From assembly GCA_963831155.1 (NCBI GenBank), contig CAWHOY010000006.1, positions 1 to 64,000 on the forward strand: a DNA stretch of 64,000 nucleotides, in the 5' to 3' direction. The first letter of the stretch is position 1. Each line of letters begins with the position of its first letter. Under the pieces are notes generated by a model. That model made no database searches, was not told the origin of the DNA, and saw nothing but the letters and a program-made list of their open reading frames with translations. This stretch comes from CAVRXQ01 sp963831155. GTDB lineage: Bacteria > Actinomycetota > Acidimicrobiia > Acidimicrobiales > Bog-793. Made by a program: the position numbers and the translations under genes. Positions 58,606 through 64,000 of the stretch are shown one piece after another.

Positions 58606-58625
58606 GTATCCCTACCGTATCCCTT
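58606..58625. repeat. Right integrase arm-type repeats
   Basis: GTATCCCTA at 58606 and GTATCCCTT at 58617 repeat the 11-bp-spaced pair found beside attL at 40741. They lie about 90 bases inside the tRNA-Glu attachment site. Confidence 0.65.
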
Positions 58626-58715
58626 CGAACGGCGTTTTCGGTTTCTCACGGTTCCGAACGGTTTACAACGGCAGAGTCCATAGCAGGGAAATAGCAGCTA
58701 GATAGCCATTCCCCC

Positions 58716-58791
58716 TGGCAGCCCCAACGGGGTTCGAACCCGTGTCTCCACCTTGAGAGGGTGGTGTCCTAGGCCGCTAGACGATGGGGCC
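58716..58791 (-). tRNA. tRNA-Glu (anticodon CTC), element integration site
   Basis: A complete cloverleaf with encoded CCA: acceptor GGCCCCA pairing TGGGGCT (first pair G-U), anticodon stem CCACC/GGTGG with loop CTCTCAA (anticodon CTC), and T-loop TTCGAAC with a GGG/CCC stem. Its 3' half is identical over 47 of 49 bases to the fragment at 40634, so the element supplied a replacement 3' end. It lies near gltX, whose product charges it. Confidence 0.95.
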
Positions 58792-58863
58792 GGGATCAGA
58801 GCTCCGGACTTGCTCGGTTCGATCTGAACTGGGGCGAAGCCGACGATGACACTCGCTTTTTCG

Positions 58864-58935
58864 CTCGGGGGGGAGGACTCGAACCCCCAATAACAGGGCC
58901 AGAACCTGTCGTGTTGCCGATTACACCACCCCCGA
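58864..58935 (-). tRNA. tRNA-Gln (anticodon CTG)
   Basis: A 72-base cloverleaf without encoded CCA: acceptor TCGGGGG/CCCCCGA, anticodon stem ACAGG/CCTGT around loop TTCTGGC (anticodon CTG), T-loop TTCGAGT. It lies 72 bases from tRNA-Glu. In bacteria without GlnRS this tRNA is first charged with Glu by GltX and then amidated by GatCAB. Confidence 0.93.
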
Positions 58936-58995
58936 TCGGGCGAAGCCAGATCCTAACCTGGGCGTCCGCGGCCCCCAGGTGCTCGAACAGCCTCT

Positions 58996-59613
58996 TTATT
59001 TCGATGCCCAGGTCGCGCGACCAAAGCCGATCACGCGGCCGACTGCGACGCCAGAAGCTTCTCGGAACAGCGCCGAAATCTGCGAAAAAACGAGCTTCTT
59101 CGAGGCCGCCGGCGCGACGACCTCGGGATGCAGCCCTTCACCCGCCGCGACACCCTCCATGTAGAGCGCGTTGATCGCGTCGGTAACGATGATCACGCGA
59201 CGCCCACGGCCTATGCGTTTCTCGACGCGGGAGAACTCCGTTCCGGCACTCTTCGCGATAACGCCCGTCACATCGCCGGGCTTGACCGCTGGCGCGAACT
59301 CCTTCATCCGTTGAGCGGAGAGCGTTCCCGAGCGGCTCGCACCCGACGGCACCGCGACTACGAGTACCGGCGCAAGGTCCTTCGAATACAACGACCACGC
59401 GACGCGAATCTTGGCGCGAAAGTCAGCAGACATACGTGCCATACCCGGCGTTCCGGTGACGACGATTGCAGCTGCTCGATTTGCGCGACTCGGCAAGCGC
59501 ACGCTGCGTGAGGCTGTCTCCACCTGCACCCCGCACACTATGAGATAGATGATCGCCGCGGAGATGACGAGCGTGATAATCCGGTAGATGATCCGAAACC
59601 CGAAAAGCACCAC
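58996..59613 (-). CDS. YdcF/DUF218-like membrane-anchored protein
   Basis: A 205-residue protein with one N-terminal membrane helix (IIYRIITLVISAAIIYLIVCG) followed by a Rossmann-like DUF218 domain: RAAAIVVTGTPGMARMSADFRAKIRVAWSLYSKDLAPVLVVAVPSG, GVIAKSAGTEFSRVEKRIGRGRRVIIVTDAINALYMEGVAAGEGLHPEVVAP. The order (strand-ApG at the start, then a VIIVTDA strand) fits the ElyC/SanA/YdcF family linked to envelope glycan metabolism. The function is not established. Confidence 0.72.
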   Translation of the reverse strand: MVLFGFRIIYRIITLVISAAIIYLIVCGVQVETASRSVRLPSRANRAAAIVVTGTPGMARMSADFRAKIRVAWSLYSKDLAPVLVVAVPSGASRSGTLSAQRMKEFAPAVKPGDVTGVIAKSAGTEFSRVEKRIGRGRRVIIVTDAINALYMEGVAAGEGLHPEVVAPAASKKLVFSQISALFREASGVAVGRVIGFGRATWASK

Positions 59614-59637
59614 CGCAGAAGTCTGACAGCGTCGCGC

Positions 59638-61047
59638 TCAAATCGCGGCGATTGCCGCGTCAATCCGCGCGATGGCGCGATCGCGGCCGAGTTCCTCGAG
59701 CGACTCAAAAAGTGGCAGTCCGACAGTTGATCCGAGAGTCGCCACGCGCACCGGTGCTTGCACCTTGCCGAGTTTGCGACCCGTCCGCTCGACCGCTACA
59801 TCGAGTACCGGTCGCATCGCGGAGACCTTCCATTCGATGCCGGCGAACCCTTCGCGTACCTGTTCGAGAATCGATTTCGCGTCCGGATCCTCGCGGATCG
59901 CTTTGTCGAGCGACGCCACTTCGGGAGTGAATGGTTCCACGAACAAAAACGCGACGAGCGGGATCACGTCGGCGAGCGTCGCGACGCGCTCTTGGATCAG
60001 TGGCGCGAGGCGTTCAAACGCGCCCTCGTCAAACGCATCCGCGTCCCACGGAACATCCGTCGTAGCGAGGAACTCGCGCGTCCGCGCGACGAATTCTTCG
60101 ACGGACAATGCCCGGATGTAAACGCCATTGAAATGAGCAAGACGCTTCTCGTCGAAGTACGCCGGCGAAACGTTCACGTCTTCTAGCCGGAACTCGTCGA
60201 TCATCTCCTCGACAGTGAGGATCTCACGTTGATCCGGAGGCCCCCAGCCCAACAACACGAGGTAGTTCCGCATGGCTTCTGGCAGATACCCCTGCGCCCG
60301 GTAATCCTCGATGGCGACGCGATCGCGGCGCTTCGAGAGCTTCTGACGCTTCTCGTTGACGAGGACCGGGAGGTGGGCGAAAACGGGAAGCGGGGTCCCG
60401 CCCAAAGCCTCCCAGATCAACACCGCCTTCGGCGTAGTCGGCAGGTGCTCCTCTGCCCGGATGACGTGGGTGATGCGCATGTCGCGGTCGTCGGCAACGA
60501 CCGCGAGCACGAACAGCGGGTTACCGTTCGACTTCACTAGGACGAAGTCTTCGATCGTCGAGTTCTGGAACTCGACGTCGCCGCGCACGACGTCGTGCAC
60601 GATCGTGACGCCCTCGTCCGGCACCCGAAAGCGCAACGCCCGACCGGGGCCCGGTTCGAGATGTCGCTCCCGGCAGAACCCGTCGTAGCCAGGAATCTGA
60701 TTTCTCTTGGTGCGCTCTTCGACTTGCTCACGAGTGCAGTCGCAGGCGTACGCGTGGCCGGTTTCGTACAACCGGCGCGCGACGTCTGCGTAAACCTCTG
60801 ACCGCTCCGACTGGAGGTAAGGCCCCTCGTCCCAGTCGATGCCGAGCCATTCGAGTGCGGAGAGGATGCCGTCGATCCACTCTGGCTGCGAGCGTTCGCG
60901 GTCGGTGTCCTCGATCCGCAGGACGAACTGGCCGCCGCCTCTTCTCGCGACGAGCCAGTTGTAAAGCGCCGTCCGCGCCCCGCCGACGTGGAAAAACCCC
61001 GTCGGCGACGGGGCGAATCGGACACGGGTTACGGGTTCGGCGCTCAA
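59638..61047 (-). CDS. gltX: Glutamyl-tRNA synthetase
   Basis: A 469-residue class I aminoacyl-tRNA synthetase. The HIGH motif variant is RFAPSPTGFFHVGGARTALYNWL, the zinc-region part is YACDCTREQVEERTKRNQIPGYDGFCRERHLEPG, and the KMSKS variant is KRQKLSKRRDRVAIEDYRAQGYLPEAMRNYLVLLGW. It charges tRNA-Glu and, in organisms without GlnRS, tRNA-Gln; both tRNAs lie about 1 kb away. The start ATG at 61047 overlaps the upstream ferredoxin stop by four bases. The length is normal and the gene intact. Confidence 0.97.
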   Translation of the reverse strand: MSAEPVTRVRFAPSPTGFFHVGGARTALYNWLVARRGGGQFVLRIEDTDRERSQPEWIDGILSALEWLGIDWDEGPYLQSERSEVYADVARRLYETGHAYACDCTREQVEERTKRNQIPGYDGFCRERHLEPGPGRALRFRVPDEGVTIVHDVVRGDVEFQNSTIEDFVLVKSNGNPLFVLAVVADDRDMRITHVIRAEEHLPTTPKAVLIWEALGGTPLPVFAHLPVLVNEKRQKLSKRRDRVAIEDYRAQGYLPEAMRNYLVLLGWGPPDQREILTVEEMIDEFRLEDVNVSPAYFDEKRLAHFNGVYIRALSVEEFVARTREFLATTDVPWDADAFDEGAFERLAPLIQERVATLADVIPLVAFLFVEPFTPEVASLDKAIREDPDAKSILEQVREGFAGIEWKVSAMRPVLDVAVERTGRKLGKVQAPVRVATLGSTVGLPLFESLEELGRDRAIARIDAAIAAI

Positions 61048-61241
61048 TCCTCGGCGATCGAGATCGACCCCGTCGGACAGGACAACACCGACTCCTCGAG
61101 TCGGTCGCGGAATTCCTCGGGCGGGTGCTCGTCGAGCACGTACAAAAAGCCGTCCTCGCGCACCTCGAAGACCTCGGGAAGGATCCCCATGCAGACCGCG
61201 TTCGACTCACACGTATCGAAATTGACGACGACCCGCACCAC
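61044..61241 (-). CDS. 3Fe-4S ferredoxin
   Basis: A 65-residue electron-transfer protein of the actinobacterial cytochrome-P450 type. Cysteines are placed as CESNAVC (Cx5C) and SCPTGSI near the end, giving three ligands, as in [3Fe-4S] ferredoxins. The middle VFEVREDGFLYVLDEHPPEE is the usual acidic partner-binding surface. AAGGAGG is placed just before GTG 61241 and GTG 61238. It is cotranscribed with gltX by overlap, without an obvious functional link. Confidence 0.9.
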   Translation of the reverse strand: MVRVVVNFDTCESNAVCMGILPEVFEVREDGFLYVLDEHPPEEFRDRLEESVLSCPTGSISIAED

Positions 61242-61293
61242 GTCCTCCTTGGCGATTTCGCCGATCGTGCCCTGATGCTAATGGCGAGTAACC

Positions 61294-62637
61294 GTGGTCT
61301 TTCGTTTCCGCTCTGTCCCACTACGCTCGGCCTCAACTGTGGACGCGACGTGGCGGTCCCGCGTACTCGCCGCCATCGTGCTCTTGGCAGTCGGTGGCCT
61401 GGTCGGCGCGTTCGTCGCCGGCGCGTTCGGGCCTCGCTCCTCGCTCACTCCGGCGGAGATCGCCGCGATCAAAGCCGAGAAAGTCGAAGCGAAGCTGAGG
61501 CGAGACGAAGTCTCGGAGGTGAAAGCCGCCACTTCTCTAATCGACCTGCCGGACGGCGCGACAAACAGCGCCAGCGCGAACCCATCCATCGTCTACCGCA
61601 AGCCGGTGGCGCCCGCCGAGGTGCTCGGCTTCGTCCCCTACTGGACTGCAGGATCGATCACCCCAACCGAGCTCGCCGACGTCAGCGAGATCGCGCTCTT
61701 CGGAGTGGAAGTCGGCCCGAACGGCAATTTCATCGAAGCTGGCCAGGGATGGTCGGACTACCAGTCGTCGACCGGATACCAAAGCTTGGTGGCCGCCGCG
61801 CACGCGGCCGGGGACCGGGTGTTGTTCACGATTTCGACGACACGACCGAACATCATCAGCCGACTCGTCAACCACCCGGCGGCAACGAGTGCGAACCTCG
61901 CCCACGCGCTCGCGGGCGCCGTCGCGAGCGGCGGTCTCGACGGCGTCGACATCGATATCGAAGGATCCACACAGTCTGGGCGGGCGGGATTCGTCGTATT
62001 CGTGCGAGACCTTGTGCGCGCGTTGCGCGCCGACGGCATGCGAGGCGAGGTCGTGCTCAACGCCTACCCGCAGTCCGCCGGCGACAGCACGAATTTCTTT
62101 AACGTCGCGAAGCTCGCGCCGTACGTCGATCGCGTCTTCATCATGGATTACGACATGGAGGAGTACGCGAACGCATCGCCGACGGCTCCGTTGTACGCGA
62201 CCGACCTCGGACTGAGTGACGTGTTGTCGCTCATCCAGTACACGAACGTCGTTCCGCCGCAAAAGCTTCTTTTAGGAATCCCGTTCTACGGCGTCGACTT
62301 CACGACCGCGGGAAGGGCGAAGGGCTCCATGTCCCTCAAGCCGTATCCGATCGACGTGACGTATCAGGCGGTCCTGCTTGCCAACCACCCACCGATGTGG
62401 GACGCGGTGACGCGCACCGCATGGACGCATTTCCACATCGGGAACACTTGGCACCAGACCTGGTACGACAATCCGGTGAGCGTGGCGCTGAAACGCGCGC
62501 TCGCCGCTCACTTTCACCTCGCCGGTGTCGGGGTGTGGGCGCTCGGTTTCGAAGGGAGTGCGACGAACATGCTCACCGCTCTCGACGGCCCGGTGTCCCC
62601 GAGGCGACTGGCGCTCGGGACGTCGACCGGCGACTAG
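61294..62637 (+). CDS. Membrane-anchored GH18 glycoside hydrolase-like protein
   Basis: About 447 residues: one N-terminal membrane segment (VLAAIVLLAVGGLVGAFVAGAFG), a charged linker (IKAEKVEAKLRRDEVSEV) and a GH18 TIM barrel beginning VLGFVPYWTAG. The catalytic DxxDxDxE motif is present as LDGVDIDIEGS. The barrel ends with VGVWALGFEG. The family includes chitinases and spore-type peptidoglycan or polysaccharide hydrolases such as YdhD/YaaH. It probably acts on cell-surface glycans outside the membrane. The stop overlaps that of rpsT. Confidence 0.87.
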   Translation: MVFRFRSVPLRSASTVDATWRSRVLAAIVLLAVGGLVGAFVAGAFGPRSSLTPAEIAAIKAEKVEAKLRRDEVSEVKAATSLIDLPDGATNSASANPSIVYRKPVAPAEVLGFVPYWTAGSITPTELADVSEIALFGVEVGPNGNFIEAGQGWSDYQSSTGYQSLVAAAHAAGDRVLFTISTTRPNIISRLVNHPAATSANLAHALAGAVASGGLDGVDIDIEGSTQSGRAGFVVFVRDLVRALRADGMRGEVVLNAYPQSAGDSTNFFNVAKLAPYVDRVFIMDYDMEEYANASPTAPLYATDLGLSDVLSLIQYTNVVPPQKLLLGIPFYGVDFTTAGRAKGSMSLKPYPIDVTYQAVLLANHPPMWDAVTRTAWTHFHIGNTWHQTWYDNPVSVALKRALAAHFHLAGVGVWALGFEGSATNMLTALDGPVSPRRLALGTSTGD

Positions 62638-62909
62638 GAGGATTCGGGGCCGGTTGCGCGGTTAACGGCACGCATCAGGCGCGACTTCCTGCGTGCCGCC
62701 TGGTTCTTGTGGATGATCCCCTGTGCGGCCGCCTTGTCGATCCGGCGAACCGCCGTCTCGAGCGTCTCGGACAGGTCGTCCGCTCCCTCGACCGCCGACA
62801 CGATGGCGCGCTTTGAGCGCGTCCTAACCTCGGAGCGGACCGACTTGTTCCGGGCGTGCCGGACGGCGTTCTGCCGGTTCCGCTTGATCTGGCTCTTGAT
62901 GTTCGCCAC
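62634..62909 (-). CDS. rpsT: 30S ribosomal protein S20
   Basis: A 91-residue basic, helical primary-binding protein of the 30S subunit: MANIKSQIKRNRQNAVRHARNK at the N terminus and IHKNQAARRKSRLMRAVN near the C terminus, both diagnostic of bS20. The normal length fits. It is divergent from lepA, the common arrangement in bacteria. Confidence 0.97.
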   Translation of the reverse strand: MANIKSQIKRNRQNAVRHARNKSVRSEVRTRSKRAIVSAVEGADDLSETLETAVRRIDKAAAQGIIHKNQAARRKSRLMRAVNRATGPESS

Positions 62910-63046
62910 GAAGTTCCTTGCGTCGGTGCCTAAGGAGCAGGTGATCGTACCAGGAGCGGGAGCTGGCCCATTCGGAGCGAGCCATTACTGGCGCTCGAAC
63001 GCCCGAAGCGCGCTGATCCCTGAAGGACAGCTGGCACGATGGTGAC

Positions 63047-64000
63047 GTGGTCGATCCGGCAAAGATCAGGAACTTCTCGATCATCAGTCACGTCGACCAC
63101 GGAAAGTCGACGCTCTCGGACCGCATCCTCGAGCTGACCGGAGCCGTCGATCCCCGGGAGATGCGCGAGCAGTTCCTGGACTCGATGGACATCGAGCGCG
63201 AGCGCGGCATAACGATCAAGGCGCAGAACGTCCGGGTGAACTGGCGGGGAACGACGCTCCAGCTCATCGACACCCCTGGCCACGTCGACTTCTCCTACGA
63301 GGTCTCGCGCAGTCTCGCCGCATGTGAAGGGGTGATCCTGCTCGTCGACGCCTCCCAGGGCATACAGGCCCAGACGCTCGCCAACGGCTACCTGGCGATG
63401 GAACACGACCTCGAGATCGTCGCGGCGCTGAACAAGATCGACCTGCCCGCCGCGGAGCCCGATCGCTACGCCGAGGAGATCGAGAACGTGCTCGGGATCG
63501 ATCGGAACTCCGTCTTGCGGATCTCTGCGAAGACCGGCGAGGGGGTGCCGGAGCTCCTCGACGCAGTCGTCGAGCGGATTCCGCCGCCGAAAGACACCGC
63601 GGACGAGCCGCTGCGCGCGCTCGTTTTCGACTCGTACTACGACCAGTACCGCGGGGTCGTGAGCGCGATCCGCGTCGTCGACGGGGTGATCCGCGCGGAG
63701 CGCGCGCCCGCTTCATGCAGGCGGGCGTGGTACACGAGATAGAAGAGATCGGCACTCGCCAGCCGACCCAGGTCCCGACCGACGCGCTCGGTCCCGGCGA
63801 AGTCGGCTACTTGATCGCCGGAGTGAAGACGATCGCCGAGGCGCGCGTCGGAGAGACGATCACCGACGCCGCCCATCCAGCCAAAGTGCCGCTCCACGGC
63901 TACGAGCACCCAAAGCCGATGGTCTTCTGCGGCCTGTACCCGGTCGACGGCGACGAGTTCCCTGAGCTCCGCGACGCGCTCGAGAAGCTGCGCCTGAACG
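63047..64000 (+). pseudogene. lepA: Elongation factor 4 (LepA), frameshifted and cut by the window edge
   Basis: A ribosome-bound GTPase that back-translocates stalled ribosomes. G1 IISHVDHGKSTLSDRI, switch II region LIDTPGHVDFSYEV, G4 ALNKIDLP and G5-type ISAKTGEG are intact. After DSYYDQYRGVVSAIRVVDGVIRA, near 63694, the frame is lost and stops at 63742. One missing base restores RFMQAGVVHEIEEIGTRQPTQVPTDALGPGEVGYLIAGVKTIAEARVGETI to the window end. As the rest is perfectly conserved, a sequencing indel is as likely as a real mutation. GTG 63047 (VVDPAKIRNFSII) is the start. Confidence 0.88.

Larger units (their letters stand above)
40634..58764. mobile_element. Integrative phage-satellite-like element in tRNA-Glu(CTC)
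   Basis: An 18.1-kb element bounded by the tRNA-Glu half at 40634 and the intact tRNA-Glu at 58716-58791. Integrase and excisionase lie at the left end, followed by a replication-like module (AAA ATPase, iterons), a small-gene run ending with an HK97-type prohead protease and a capsid-associated protein, a strong terminator, then cargo. No terminase, portal, major capsid or tail gene is visible. GTATCCCTA repeat pairs mark both ends. It could be a satellite or a decayed prophage. Confidence 0.78.

Overview
The window looks like a high-GC actinobacterial chromosome. Supporting traits are mycothiol-dependent enzyme families (DinB and maleylpyruvate-isomerase types), an F420-type split-barrel oxidoreductase, a DUF2277 protein, a eukaryote-type (type II) glutamine synthetase and many GTG/TTG starts behind GGAGG. 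An Acidimicrobiia-like lineage is possible, but nothing here proves it.

Region 1 (1-23.5 kb) reads as ordinary chromosome: frameshifted fumC, a secreted NlpC/P60 endopeptidase, a quinone reductase, idi, an aldo/keto reductase, a PAS-GGDEF cyclase, a divergent glycosyltransferase/membrane protein pair, and glnII behind a PHO-box-like repeat. Two ABC-2 exporter cassettes follow, one on each strand around a split-barrel gene, then small conserved proteins and a large secreted four-repeat 'ICK' surface protein.

Region 2 (23.9-40.7 kb) is accessory DNA bounded by two partial copies of the tRNA-Glu 3' end. It holds stress and detoxification genes (GNAT, VOC, TetR with a mycothiol-type enzyme), a frameshifted IS110-family transposase and an arsenic cluster (aqpS-like aquaporin, flavin disulfide reductase, PstS, two ArsR, ArsM). 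It also holds a branched-chain amino acid transporter remnant whose livM is split by a 1235-bp IS30-family element, and an RraA-like gene. Four matching ArsR-type operators, one over the pstS promoter, tie the arsenic genes together.

Region 3 (40.6-58.8 kb) is an integrative element of about 18.1 kb in tRNA-Glu(CTC). It has a tyrosine integrase, an excisionase, an AAA ATPase with a GGGAACC iteron array and a perfect 32-bp palindrome, an HNH-like protein, a prohead protease and a capsid-associated DUF6582-like protein. No terminase, portal or tail gene is visible, so a phage satellite fits better than a prophage. Cargo includes a UDG-fold gene next to a possible ADP-ribosyltransferase-like gene, an intact IS3-family element, a collagen-like secreted protein, a hydrolase-cyclase fusion and a RelE-like module. 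Paired 11-bp-spaced repeats at both ends look like integrase arm sites.

Region 4 (58.7-64 kb) returns to core chromosome: tRNA-Glu, tRNA-Gln, a YdcF-like gene, gltX, a 3Fe-4S ferredoxin, a GH18 protein, rpsT and lepA. Single-base frameshifts occur in fumC and lepA as well as in mobile genes, which suggests indel errors in the assembly as much as real gene decay.
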